Shown: positions 1 through 8,660 of the stretch, piece after piece | How the letters are laid out: every line of letters begins with the position of its first letter | Numbering within the stretch: position 1 is the first letter of the stretch | NCBI RefSeq assembly: GCF_014202315.1 | Contig: NZ_JACHGN010000015.1 | Coordinates: 124,001 to 188,000 of the forward strand | Length of the DNA stretch: 64,000 nucleotides | From: Thermocatellispora tengchongensis | GTDB lineage: Bacteria; Actinomycetota; Actinomycetes; Streptosporangiales; Streptosporangiaceae | Direction: 5' to 3' | Translations under genes and position numbers: made by a program | The notes under the pieces: generated by a model | Told to the model about the DNA's origin: nothing | The model's database searches: none | The model's input: the letters and a program-made list of their open reading frames with translations, nothing else

Positions 1-588
1 GAATGGCGTGGCCACCCCCAGGAGGCTCCGGCGTACGCTGCGCAACGGCCTCGTGGCGGAACCCGTGCGATGCGGTATCAGCGCAGGAGACCCGCACGAG
101 CGGGCCGATGCCAAGTCGAGAACACGCCGGCGATGCAGGTGTCGCGGCGGCGACGTTTATCCCCCGTCGAGCGGCACATCCGTTTGAGGGGAAGACGAAC
201 ATGATGCCGAGGTTCAAGGAAGAGCGGCCCGAACGGCCGACCGTGGCGCGGAAGGCTGGACGGCGGCGATCGGCGAAGCGGCTGTCGCACGTCCCTGGGG
301 CGGACTACGCTTCACCGCGGCGAACGGTCAGGTCGCGCGAGGGCCACCACGGATGTGACGGCTAGGTGCGTGGTGTGTCGCCCGCCGGAGGTGGACGAGG
401 TTTGCCTTCTTCCGCGCTCATCGTCGTCTCCCCATGAACCACCCATTCACTCCGGGCAGACCGAATGCCTGCCGGCACGTGCCCGTGGGGGCCCGCGGTA
501 AGGAGAGCATAGACTGGCAGAGGCAAGCTGTGTCAACCTGTGTTTGGATAGCGCCTAGTGCCCTCAAACATCAGTTGGGAGGTGTGCG
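1..588. other. No supported gene; leader of the XRE gene
   Basis: I see no convincing coding sequence here; the open frames lack a recognisable domain and a good ribosome binding site. The last 60 bases are less GC-rich and hold two adjacent ten-base units, TGTGTCAACC at 529-538 and TGTGTTTGGA at 539-548, which share their first five bases. A GGGAGG ribosome binding site follows at 577-582. The stretch probably holds the promoter of the downstream regulator trio. Confidence 0.5.
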
Positions 589-1005
589 GTGGTCGAGGAA
601 CGGCCTAGGACGCTGGCCGACAAGCTCAATCACCTGTTCGCGACGATCCACCCGGGTGGGCGAGGACCGTATTCCAACACCGAGGTCGCAGCGGGCATCG
701 TCGCCATGGGCGGATCGATCACGGACGCCTACATCGGGCTTCTGCGCAGCGGCAAGCGCAGCAACCCGACCTACAACCACCTCAAGGGCCTGGCCGAGTT
801 CTTCGGTGTGAGCGTCAACTACTTCTTCGACGACGAGATCGCGGCGAAGATCGACTCCGAGCTCGAACTCGTGGTCGCGATGAGGGACAACGACGTGCTG
901 CAGATCGCCTTGCGCAGCAAGGATCTGACTCCGCAAAACCGCAGTGCGATCCTCACGATCATCGACCAGATCCGACAGATGCAGGGTCTTCCTCCCGCGA
1001 AGTAG
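589..1005 (+). CDS. XRE-family helix-turn-helix regulator
   Basis: A 138-residue DNA-binding protein of the small actinobacterial XRE type, similar in plan to EspR. The N-terminal 75 residues form the helix-turn-helix; the stretch ITDAYIGLLRSGKRSNPT looks like the recognition region, followed by LAEFFGVSVNYFFDD, a typical XRE ending. The remaining 60 residues are helical and acidic and may dimerise. The GTG start is supported by GGGAGG seven bases upstream. It is followed after 11 bases by an ImmA/IrrE-like gene and then a membrane protein, a trio repeated in many actinomycete genomes. Family knowledge suggests the peptidase may act on the regulator; that is inference here. Confidence 0.85.
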   Translation: MVEERPRTLADKLNHLFATIHPGGRGPYSNTEVAAGIVAMGGSITDAYIGLLRSGKRSNPTYNHLKGLAEFFGVSVNYFFDDEIAAKIDSELELVVAMRDNDVLQIALRSKDLTPQNRSAILTIIDQIRQMQGLPPAK

Positions 1006-1016
1006 AGGGCAAGCCG

Positions 1017-1517
1017 TTGCGGAGGAGCCTGCGAAGAATCTGCTCGGCGAAGTTGCGCGAGCTCGACCTTCCGTCACCGCTGAACGTGCAGACCCTCTGC
1101 GCGCATCTGGAGTCGGTCCGGCAGCGGCCGATCGTCCTGATGCCGCTGCGCGGGATCGCGCCCGGTGGCCCCTGCGGCCTCTGGGCCGCGACCCCCGCCA
1201 TGGATTTCGTGATGTACCGCGACAACACGTCGCCGGTGCATCAATCACACATCATCCTGCACGAGCTCTCGCACCTGATTTTCGAGCACTCTCACGGCCT
1301 CGAGGAGGACTACCGCCAATTGCTGCTGCCCAATCTCGGGGCGACCGCGGTCCAGCGGATCCTGGGGCGGTCGGCGTACACCGTACAGGAGGAACGGGAA
1401 GCCGAAACGCTGGCGTCCCTGCTGGCTCAGCACATCACCCGCGCACCGGCGAGCGCGGCCGACAGCGCTCGGGCCGAGTCGGCGCGTGATCAAATGTTGC
1501 AGCAGTTGCTCGAATGA
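1017..1517 (+). CDS. ImmA/IrrE-like metallopeptidase domain protein
   Basis: A 166-residue protein with an HELSH zinc-binding motif around residues 82-86 (IILHELSHLIFEH), the hallmark of the ImmA/IrrE (DUF955) family. Members of this family cleave or otherwise relieve XRE-type repressors. A second acidic stretch, EEREAETLASLLAQ, lies about 45 residues later, where the third metal ligand is expected. The start is TTG, 11 bases after the XRE stop, with GAGGGC just upstream; no better in-frame start fits. The spacing implies co-transcription with the XRE gene. The substrate is unknown, and the N-terminal 30 residues show no signal peptide, so it should act in the cytoplasm. Confidence 0.8.
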   Translation: MRRSLRRICSAKLRELDLPSPLNVQTLCAHLESVRQRPIVLMPLRGIAPGGPCGLWAATPAMDFVMYRDNTSPVHQSHIILHELSHLIFEHSHGLEEDYRQLLLPNLGATAVQRILGRSAYTVQEEREAETLASLLAQHITRAPASAADSARAESARDQMLQQLLE

Positions 1518-1537
1518 CATCGATCAAGTGAGCTGAA

Positions 1538-2689
1538 TTGTCCTGGGGTGTCCTGCACATCAGCATCGCCGCACTCTGCTGGCTCATCCTGGTCGTGAAG
1601 ACGGTCGATCTGATCAGGAATCCGCGATCCCGCCCGTTACGCAGCCTGATCGTGACCTGTCTCGGACTGAGCATCGCCCTGACGGTGGGGATACCACCGG
1701 TCTACGCGTCGATCGACCGGCTGACGCAGGTTCCCAACGCGGCCAAGCTGATCCAGCACCTCGCGACGGTCGGCGCCTCCTGCGCGGTCACGGTCATGCT
1801 CATACACCTCGCCCCCGACCGGCCCGATGCCGCCGGGCGGGCACGGCGGCGGATCGTGCTCGCCGGTGGCGTCGCGGCCACGATGGCGGTGCTGTTCTTC
1901 CTCGCGCCCGTCGACGTCTCCGAACCTCTGTGGTTCGCGGACCGTTATTCGACGGCGCCGTTCATTCCGCACTACATGTTCCTGTTCATCGCCGTGACCG
2001 CGGTCGCCTGCGCGGACATCGCGGTGGCGGCATGGAGATACGGGCGCCAAAGGCGGCACGGCGCCAACAGGTACCTTCGCCTGGGCGGCCGGCTGGTTTC
2101 CGCCGCCGCCGCGATCGGGGTCGCCTACTGCCTGTTCAAGGGACTCTATATTGTCGCCCGGTTCGTTGATGAGCCTCCGTCGATGGAGGAGAACGTCATC
2201 TCCACACCATTGGCTCTGGCGTCGGTGGCCCTCGGTGCCGTCGGACTGGCCCTGCCCAAGCTGGGCAGGACGGTCGAAGCGATCCACGATCGGCTCGGCC
2301 GCGTGCGCGCCTATCGACGTCTGTATCCCTTGTGGTCGGCGCTGCAGGCGGCCATGCCGGAGATAGCCCTGAACCAGCCACGCGGGCGCGAACTGCTGGC
2401 GGTCTTCGACATCGATTACCGGCTGTACCGCCGGGTCATCGAAATATGCGACGGAATGCTCGCCCTGGGCATGACCGGCTGGGCCGGTCACACGCGACTC
2501 GACCATCGCCTGGCGGCCGCCGAAGCCTCCGCCCTGGCAGACGCGCTCAAAAGAAACGAGAGATCCGGCGCGGACAGAACAACCGTTCAGCCGCCCGTCA
2601 AGGCGGGCCGATCGCTCGATGACGAGATCAAGTGGCTCGTCATGGTCGCCGACGCCTACCGCCGGCTGCCGAGCGCCCCCGCCGGGTGA
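1538..2689 (+). CDS. MAB_1171c-family integral membrane protein
   Basis: A 383-residue protein whose first 250 residues contain about seven hydrophobic segments. A cytoplasmic-looking C-terminal domain of about 130 residues follows (LYPLWSALQAAMPEIAL onward). Both the order of parts and the location after an XRE and an ImmA/IrrE gene match the MAB_1171c (DUF6545) group, sometimes called putative transporters without experimental support. The TTG start, 20 bases after the previous stop, has no clear ribosome binding site, so translation may be coupled. Function is unknown; the gene context suggests a membrane sensor or output for the upstream regulator and protease. Confidence 0.75.
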   Translation: MSWGVLHISIAALCWLILVVKTVDLIRNPRSRPLRSLIVTCLGLSIALTVGIPPVYASIDRLTQVPNAAKLIQHLATVGASCAVTVMLIHLAPDRPDAAGRARRRIVLAGGVAATMAVLFFLAPVDVSEPLWFADRYSTAPFIPHYMFLFIAVTAVACADIAVAAWRYGRQRRHGANRYLRLGGRLVSAAAAIGVAYCLFKGLYIVARFVDEPPSMEENVISTPLALASVALGAVGLALPKLGRTVEAIHDRLGRVRAYRRLYPLWSALQAAMPEIALNQPRGRELLAVFDIDYRLYRRVIEICDGMLALGMTGWAGHTRLDHRLAAAEASALADALKRNERSGADRTTVQPPVKAGRSLDDEIKWLVMVADAYRRLPSAPAG

Positions 2690-2828
2690 TGGGCACCGGT
2701 TCGGGGGAACAACGCGCAGGGCTCGTTCGTGCGGTAGGGCGGCTCGGGCCTGGTGATCCCCTGCGGGGTGCCGCCGTGCAGGCCGAGCCGGCAGCGGTGG
2801 TCATGGGATGGGCCACGTTCGAGAGGGA

Positions 2829-5800
2829 TCAAACACCCAGGCCGGAGCGGGGGCGTTCCAGGGCGATCACCGCGGGAACGCGGTCGGGCCTGGCGGCGCG
2901 GAGCATGCCGTACCCGATGCCGGCGAGACCTGTTATCAGGCCCGGCACCTGGACCCCGCTCACGGTGCCGCACGTCCACTCCGGCCTGGCGGCGGAGGCG
3001 TGCGCCAGGGCGACGGCTTCCGCCCGCAGCCCAGGATCGTCCCGGACGGCGGCCGTCTGCAGGAGCAGCTCGATGTTCCCGAAGTCGCCGTGGCACAGGC
3101 ACTGGCTGGACCCGAAGCCGTGGGCCCTGGTGGTCGTCAGGGCCGCGTCCACCTCGGCCTGGGCGAGCGGTCCTGTCAGCCATCGGGAGGCGAGCACCCT
3201 GCTGAGGCCGATGCCCATCGCGCCGTAGCACCAGAACGCGACGGGCGGCATGTCGGCCGGAAGGTCGAACGCGGAGTGGTCGCGCAGTTCGGCGAAGGTT
3301 CCCGTGCGGGGGTCGAAGCTTTCCTGCTCATAGCGGATGGCCTCGATGCCCGCGCGTACGTAGGCGTCCTCCGAGAGCAGCTCGCCCGCCCGCCCCAACG
3401 CCCACCCCATGCCGCCCGTGCCATGCGAGAAGCCGGAGATGGGACGATTTGCCTGACGTCGCAGGGAGTCGGACAGCCAGCCGGGCCCTGTACGGCTGTT
3501 GAGCAGGTGGCGGGCCGCATTGTTCATGATGTCGCGCACGCGCGGTTCGGGGCTCAGGGCGTGCAGGCTGTCGAGGCAGACGAGCAAACCTGCGCAGCCT
3601 CCGACGACGTCGTACTCGCGGTCTGTCTCGATCAGGGCGTTCAGCGGCTCGAGCAGGCTCCTCGCATGGCCGAGCAGGCGGTCGTCCTGCCACAGGGCGG
3701 CGAGGTGGCTGAGTGTGTACACGAAACCGCCGTACCCGGTCATACCGAGCTCCTGGCCCAACAGGCCGCGCCTGACCTGTGCGAGGGCCGTGTCCAGGGC
3801 GGCGCGCGCCAGCTCGGTGTGCCGGTCGTCACCGCTCAGCGCGCCGAGGTGGGCCAGGAACAGGGCGATGCCGCTCAGCCCGTGGAACAGGTCAGGTCGC
3901 AACCGGCCGAGCGACCATTCGCCCTCCTTGGTGGTGTTGACACCGAACCACTGGGCTCCCCCTTCCGCCGTGACCGCGAGCTCGCGGAGACGCTCGCCGA
4001 CGTCCACGGCGGCGGTCACGAGGGCCTCCGGTTCTCCCGCGACCGGCTCCAGCGCGTAGGCGGGCATGGCCCGGACACCGTGGCTGTTGGCGGCGGCCAT
4101 GCTGATGGTGCCGTGCACCAGCCAGCGCTGCCTGGCGTAGTCCTCGGGTCCGAGCGTGCGCAGACGGTCGAGCACCGCGTCCATCGCGGGCCGCAGCGGG
4201 AATCCGGGCACCGGCTCGTCGTCAGCGGCGAGCAACGCGTCGCCATCGGTGGTGGCGCTGAAGTACGGCACGTCGTTGTTCCACAGGTCACGGCGCTCAG
4301 CGTCGATGCACGGGGCGAGCGCGGGCAGGTGCGCCGTCTCCCGCCACAGCGCGTCGAAGTGCCTGTCGCGGTCGGAGCCGTCACCCAGCAGCGCCGGGTG
4401 GTAGGAGATACGGAGGATGGCCTCGTACAACATGGTAGGCCGGACGATCACTCGGACCCGGTCGCCCCTGAACATCTCCAGCACGCCCGCGAGCGCCTCC
4501 CGCTCCCGCTCGCAGATCCGGTACGCCTCGGTGAAGCCTTCCAGCACGTCTTCGCGGAACTCGTTCAGGTCGAGCGTGGCGTCCGGCGGGACGGGCCGGT
4601 GGTTCGGCGTCTCCATCGGCTTGTACGCCAGCTCGATGCGCATGGTGTCCTTGCCGAGGTCCACCAGGAACGGGATGGGCGTCGGGCTGTTCAGGTTCGT
4701 GGGATGGCCCATGCCCGACACGTCGACCAGCGTGCCGTCCTCAGTCGCCCAGGCCGGTTGCGGCAGCAGCCCGATGGCCAGGACGGAGGAGACGGTGAGC
4801 TCCCCCATGACGTGCTCGACCGCCGTCACTCTGGTGTCGCGCAGCGGCAACTCGGGAGCGAGCAGCGACTCCAGGTCGACCAGCACCGGCTGGTCGCCGG
4901 CGGCGATCAGGTTCTCCGCGTGGAAGTCGGCGGCCCGCAGCAGGTGCAGCAGCGCGAGGAGGAAACCCTGCCGGTGGTAGAAGGCGTGCAGCGCCTCGCG
5001 GTCCGCGCACGGTTCCGGCTGTACGTACTCCACCCAGCCGTACTGCCCGCGGTCCAGCACCTCGATGGTCCGCAGCGGGCGGCCGGCGCCATGGTCGTTG
5101 AACCAGCAGAGCAGCCGCTGGAAGTGGGCGTCCACGGCGAGCGGACGCGGTTTGTACATGATCTGGAGACCGTCGTGGAAGCGCAGCCGGCACACGGTGA
5201 ACCCGCCCCTGTGCCTGTCACCGAGACCGCTGTGCAGCTCGGCCAAGGGGGTCGTCACGCCGAGGGCATCCGCATCGGCCACCAGCCGCTCGGCCAGCAG
5301 GGCGTTCGCGCGTACCCAGTTCCGCACGGCGACCGCGACCTGGCGGACGAGCACCGGATACCTCTCCAGCAGCCGCGCCCGGCCCTCGGCATGCTCGTAC
5401 GCGGCCAGGAACCGGCGGAACCGCTCCTCGCTGCCGCCCTCTCCCAGGGCACCCGTCTCCCGCGCCTCCCACAGCTCCACCACGGCGGTACGGGAGACCA
5501 TTCGATGGACGAGCTCCGTCAGCGGCCTGAGCGCCTGCTCCAGGAACACCTCCCCCTCGATCAGCGTGCTCCCGAGGCCGTCGAGCCGGGCGCGCAGCAG
5601 CTCGCGGCCGTGCCGCAGCAGCGGGGCCACCAGCGTCGAGAGGAGGTTGATGTGGGTCGGCTCCCAGTCCGCCCCGGGGCTCCCGTCGAGGAGGAAGCCG
5701 CTGTCGTGGACGATGCCCATCCACTCCGGTTCCTCGCCCGTGTAGACGGGATCGGTCAACAGGGCGAGCAGGCCATTCTCGTCCAGGCTGTCGGCCGCCA

Positions 5801-5978
5801 GCCGCCGTTGCCAGAGCCCGGGGGTGTCGAACGGTGGCGTGGACCGCCACCGGGCGAGCCGTTCCCTGGCGCCCTCGCCCGGCTGATGACGGGAGGCGGT
5901 CCTTCGGCGCTCCGCCAGCGGAGCCGCACGAAGAGGGGCGGGTACGCCCGCGAGGGCGTACCCGGGAACATCAAGCAC
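2829..5978 (-). CDS. lanM: Class II lanthipeptide synthetase LanM
   Basis: A 1049-residue bifunctional enzyme of usual LanM length. The N-terminal half is the dehydratase, which phosphorylates and eliminates water from Ser and Thr of the precursor; the kinase-like signature HAENLIAAGDQPVLVDLESL starts at H353. The C-terminal third is a LanC-like cyclase that adds Cys thiols to the dehydro residues. All three zinc ligands are present: C917 in FWCYG, and C962 and H963 in LCHGD. The GTG start overlaps the precursor stop by eight bases, so translation is probably coupled. A perfect hairpin covers codons 6-13. No LanT transporter or leader peptidase gene is adjacent. Confidence 0.93.
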   Translation of the reverse strand: MLDVPGYALAGVPAPLRAAPLAERRRTASRHQPGEGARERLARWRSTPPFDTPGLWQRRLAADSLDENGLLALLTDPVYTGEEPEWMGIVHDSGFLLDGSPGADWEPTHINLLSTLVAPLLRHGRELLRARLDGLGSTLIEGEVFLEQALRPLTELVHRMVSRTAVVELWEARETGALGEGGSEERFRRFLAAYEHAEGRARLLERYPVLVRQVAVAVRNWVRANALLAERLVADADALGVTTPLAELHSGLGDRHRGGFTVCRLRFHDGLQIMYKPRPLAVDAHFQRLLCWFNDHGAGRPLRTIEVLDRGQYGWVEYVQPEPCADREALHAFYHRQGFLLALLHLLRAADFHAENLIAAGDQPVLVDLESLLAPELPLRDTRVTAVEHVMGELTVSSVLAIGLLPQPAWATEDGTLVDVSGMGHPTNLNSPTPIPFLVDLGKDTMRIELAYKPMETPNHRPVPPDATLDLNEFREDVLEGFTEAYRICEREREALAGVLEMFRGDRVRVIVRPTMLYEAILRISYHPALLGDGSDRDRHFDALWRETAHLPALAPCIDAERRDLWNNDVPYFSATTDGDALLAADDEPVPGFPLRPAMDAVLDRLRTLGPEDYARQRWLVHGTISMAAANSHGVRAMPAYALEPVAGEPEALVTAAVDVGERLRELAVTAEGGAQWFGVNTTKEGEWSLGRLRPDLFHGLSGIALFLAHLGALSGDDRHTELARAALDTALAQVRRGLLGQELGMTGYGGFVYTLSHLAALWQDDRLLGHARSLLEPLNALIETDREYDVVGGCAGLLVCLDSLHALSPEPRVRDIMNNAARHLLNSRTGPGWLSDSLRRQANRPISGFSHGTGGMGWALGRAGELLSEDAYVRAGIEAIRYEQESFDPRTGTFAELRDHSAFDLPADMPPVAFWCYGAMGIGLSRVLASRWLTGPLAQAEVDAALTTTRAHGFGSSQCLCHGDFGNIELLLQTAAVRDDPGLRAEAVALAHASAARPEWTCGTVSGVQVPGLITGLAGIGYGMLRAARPDRVPAVIALERPRSGLGV
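5940..5963 (-). terminator. Perfect hairpin at the lanA-lanM junction
   Basis: A ten-base perfect stem (GGGTACGCCC pairing with GGGCGTACCC) with a four-base loop lies eight bases after the precursor stop and inside the first codons of lanM. It has no U-run. In lanthipeptide operons such a structure commonly lowers expression of the synthetase relative to the precursor, by partial termination or by shielding translation; that role is inferred here. Confidence 0.6.
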
Positions 5979-6120
5979 AGCAGGACACCGTTCCGGAGCA
6001 CACGCGCGTGGCCGAGCTGATGGTGGCGCCGACGCGGTCCTCGCTGATGGCGTGCACCTTGAACGCCTGGTCCAGCTCCAGAACAGGGTCGCCGGCGAAT
6101 CCTGCGTACGAAACGTTCAT
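5971..6120 (-). CDS. lanA: Class II lanthipeptide precursor peptide
   Basis: A 49-residue peptide that ends immediately before lanM. An acidic leader (about residues 1-32, containing DPVLELDQAF) ends in VGA, the usual Gly-Ala cleavage point of class II leaders. That leaves a predicted 17-residue core, TISSATRVCSGTVSCCA. The core has seven Ser/Thr and three Cys (C41, C47, C48), so up to three thioether rings could form. The ATG at 6120 is chosen because GGGAGG stands seven bases upstream (forward strand 6126-6131); the longer frame starting upstream has no comparable site. I do not recognise the core as a known lantibiotic. Confidence 0.85.
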   Translation of the reverse strand: MNVSYAGFAGDPVLELDQAFKVHAISEDRVGATISSATRVCSGTVSCCA

Positions 6121-6363
6121 GACTGCCTCCCGGTGGTCGGTGAAGGGGGTCGAACACTCCCCGCCGGTGGCGTGGGCGAAGCCCCCGTCTTCCTGCATCA
6201 GCTAACCAATCGCGCCTGTCGGGAGGCTGTCGGCTCTCTGTCTCCGGCGCCCGTCGATCGGCCGATCGTCCAGCCTGGATCGGTCGAACGGCCGGTGCCC
6301 AAGGCGCGCGCCTGCCGCGATCGTGGAACGCGCCGACCACGTACGCCGACGAAGGAAAAGATC

Positions 6364-7533
6364 ATGTTCGTCACACATTTGGCTTTGGTCGCCACGCTGA
6401 CCACCGCGATCAATGCCACACCCGAATACGGCCGGCCGGATCTACGGCGGGATGCCGAGAGGATCGTCGCCGGCGGAGTCACCGGGGTGCAGGCGCGTGT
6501 CACCGGCGGAGGCCGGAGCATCGTAGCGACGGCAGGCGTCGCCGATCTCCGGACCAAGAGCCCGGTGCCGTCGAACGGATATTTCCGGATCGGCTCCAGC
6601 AACAAGGCTCTCGTCGCCACCGTGGTGCTGCAACTGGCCGGCGAGGGGAAGCTGTCACTCGACGACACTGTGGACCGGTGGTTACCCGGGCTGATCAAAG
6701 GGCGCGGCAACGACGGGCGGAAGATCACGGTCCGCGACCTGCTCCAGCACACCAGTGGGATCGTCGATGACTACCCGTACCCGGCCGCCATCGCGTCCTC
6801 CCGCCAATACCGCCGCCACTGGCACGACACCTACACCCCGCAGCAGGTCATCTCCAGGGCGATGCGCCACAAGCCGGCCTTCGCACCCGGCAAGGGCTGG
6901 CTCTACTCCAACACCGGGTACGCCGCACTCGGCCTGATCATCGAGAAGGCGACCGGCCGCTCCTGGCATGCGGAGGTGAAACGGCGCGTCATCGAGCCGC
7001 TGGGCCTGAAGCACACCCGCTGGCCCGCGGGATCGGCCGAGCTGCCGCGACCCCACGCGCGCGGGTACAGCGTGTTCAAGACCAGCGAGGGATTCGTCGA
7101 CACCACCCGGCATCGCGACGCGGACGCCTCAGGCGGGTTCATCTCCACCACGGCGGACCTCGATCGCTTCTTCACCGCCCTGCTCGGCGGCGAACTCCTG
7201 CGGCCCCGGGAACTCGCCGAGATGCGCAAGACCGTTCCCGTCGCCACGGAGTTGCGGCGAATCTGGCCAGGCGCCCGCTACGGACTCGGCCTGGTGCAAC
7301 GCCCACTGCCTTGCGGCGGCACGTATTGGGGGCACGGCGGGGACATCCTCGGCTTCATGACCAGAACGGGCGTCACCGCCGACGGGAAACGCAGTGTCGT
7401 GATCTCCGTTTCGACCGAGCGCTTCGATTCGGCGAAGCGCGCTCTCCAGATCGAGGACGCCGTCGATCGGCTTGTCAATCGAGCTCTGTGCGGTGGGTCC
7501 GGGGTCGGCCGGGACATGTCGCCGGCCAGTTGA
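6364..7533 (+). CDS. Serine hydrolase (class C beta-lactamase / D-Ala-D-Ala carboxypeptidase fold)
   Basis: A 389-residue penicillin-binding-like serine hydrolase. The nucleophile motif is S78-S-N-K81, the second motif is Y181-S-N183 and the third is H324-G-G in place of KTG. These three motifs define the family, which includes D-alanyl carboxypeptidases, esterases and peptidases; the actual substrate cannot be read. The ATG at 6364 follows GAAGGAAAAG and gives a short hydrophobic N-terminus (MFVTHLALVATLTTAINA) that may serve as a signal sequence. It is divergent from the lanthipeptide genes and followed by a CPBP protease gene. The same serine hydrolase-CPBP order recurs in degraded form near 12-13 kb. 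Confidence 0.85.
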   Translation: MFVTHLALVATLTTAINATPEYGRPDLRRDAERIVAGGVTGVQARVTGGGRSIVATAGVADLRTKSPVPSNGYFRIGSSNKALVATVVLQLAGEGKLSLDDTVDRWLPGLIKGRGNDGRKITVRDLLQHTSGIVDDYPYPAAIASSRQYRRHWHDTYTPQQVISRAMRHKPAFAPGKGWLYSNTGYAALGLIIEKATGRSWHAEVKRRVIEPLGLKHTRWPAGSAELPRPHARGYSVFKTSEGFVDTTRHRDADASGGFISTTADLDRFFTALLGGELLRPRELAEMRKTVPVATELRRIWPGARYGLGLVQRPLPCGGTYWGHGGDILGFMTRTGVTADGKRSVVISVSTERFDSAKRALQIEDAVDRLVNRALCGGSGVGRDMSPAS

Positions 7534-7663
7534 CCGTCCACACGGCCGGCGGAGCGGGGCGGCAACGGGGTCGATCACCGGCAGCGGGTAGGGGAAACCA
7601 CACTCCGGATCGGGGGGACCACGGGAGTTACCCGAGCGTGGGATCTTCCTAGCGTTGCGGTAC

Positions 7664-8551
7664 ATGCAGATCGTTCGACAGCACAGTGTGGCGAGTTTCT
7701 TCGTCCTGGCTTACGGGCTCAGCTGGCTCGCGTGGCTGCCCTACCTTCTCTCGCAGGACGGGCTGGGCGTCCTGCCCTTGAAGTTCCCGGTCGTGCTCGG
7801 CGACACCATGCTCGCCGGCATCATGCCCGGCGCCTATCTCGGCCCGTTGGCCGCGGCGTTCATCGTGACCGCCATCGCCGGCGGCGGGAACGGCCTGCGG
7901 CAGTGGCGCGCCCGCCTGTTCAGGTGGCGCATGGGACTGCGCTGGTACGCACTCGCGCTCGCCGGCATCCCGGCACTGCTGCTCCTGGCCACGCTCGTCC
8001 TCCCCGGCGCGGCCGCCGGCGCCCGCCTGCCCGCGGCGGAGGTGTTCCTCACCTACGTACCGCTGCTCATCGTGCAGATACTGACCGCCGGGCTCGCCGA
8101 GGAGCCCGGCTGGCGGGACTTCGCGCTGCCGCGCATGCAGGACAGGTACGGCCCGCTGCCCGGATCGGTGTTACTGGGCCTGCTGTGGGCGGGCTGGCAC
8201 CTGCCCTTGTTCGTCACCGTCTGGTCAGTGGACGGACCCGACCCCGTCGAGATGGCGCTGTTCGTCGTCGCCGCCGTCATGATGAGCATCGTCATCACCT
8301 GGGTGTTCAACCACACCAGGGAAAGCCTGCCTGTCGCCATCCTGATCCACGGCAGCAACAACGCCGTCTTCGAAGTGGTCTGGCCGCAGATGTTCCCCGG
8401 ACGCGACGAGTCCCTGGACACCTGGCTGGCGATGGTGATCGGGTACGGCGCGCTGTCACTCGTTCTGATCGCGTTTACCCGCGGCAGGCTCGGCCGGAAG
8501 CCGGCGCCCAGCACCGCCGACGACGTCACATCCTCGGCCGGCGCCGGGTGA
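7664..8551 (+). CDS. CPBP-family intramembrane metalloprotease
   Basis: A multi-pass membrane protein of about 295 residues carrying all CPBP (Abi/CAAX-protease-like) motifs in order: AEEPGWRDF (EExxxR), WAGWHLP (FxxxH-like) and HGSNN (HxxxN). Members cleave substrates within the membrane; some confer bacteriocin immunity or process peptides. I place the start at ATG 7664; a TTG at 7655 is also possible and neither has a clear ribosome binding site. Its nearness to the lanA-lanM locus makes a role in immunity or leader removal conceivable, but nothing in the sequence proves it. Confidence 0.82.
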   Translation: MQIVRQHSVASFFVLAYGLSWLAWLPYLLSQDGLGVLPLKFPVVLGDTMLAGIMPGAYLGPLAAAFIVTAIAGGGNGLRQWRARLFRWRMGLRWYALALAGIPALLLLATLVLPGAAAGARLPAAEVFLTYVPLLIVQILTAGLAEEPGWRDFALPRMQDRYGPLPGSVLLGLLWAGWHLPLFVTVWSVDGPDPVEMALFVVAAVMMSIVITWVFNHTRESLPVAILIHGSNNAVFEVVWPQMFPGRDESLDTWLAMVIGYGALSLVLIAFTRGRLGRKPAPSTADDVTSSAGAG

Positions 8552-8642
8552 CGGCGCTTTGCGCCCTCTCGGCCGATGCGGCATCAGCGGGCCCGCCACC
8601 ACTCGGCTGCCCGGCCACCCCAGCCATGCCCGCGTGAGTTCC

Positions 8643-8658
8643 CCTCTCGGGGGAGAGG
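8643..8658. terminator. Short hairpin between convergent genes
   Basis: CCTCTC and GAGAGG form a six-base stem around a GGGG loop, directly beside the stop codon of the minus-strand SARP gene and between two convergent genes. There is no T-run, as is common in high-GC actinobacteria. It is a weak candidate bidirectional terminator. Confidence 0.4.
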
Positions 8659-8660
8659 AG

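Noticed and set aside
3-365. 120-codon frame at the window start
   Set aside because: No domain, poor codon bias and no ribosome binding site.
2808-6020. Very long plus-strand open frame opposite lanM (1070 codons)
   Set aside because: It is the antisense shadow of lanM; high GC removes stop codons. Its translation lacks any domain.
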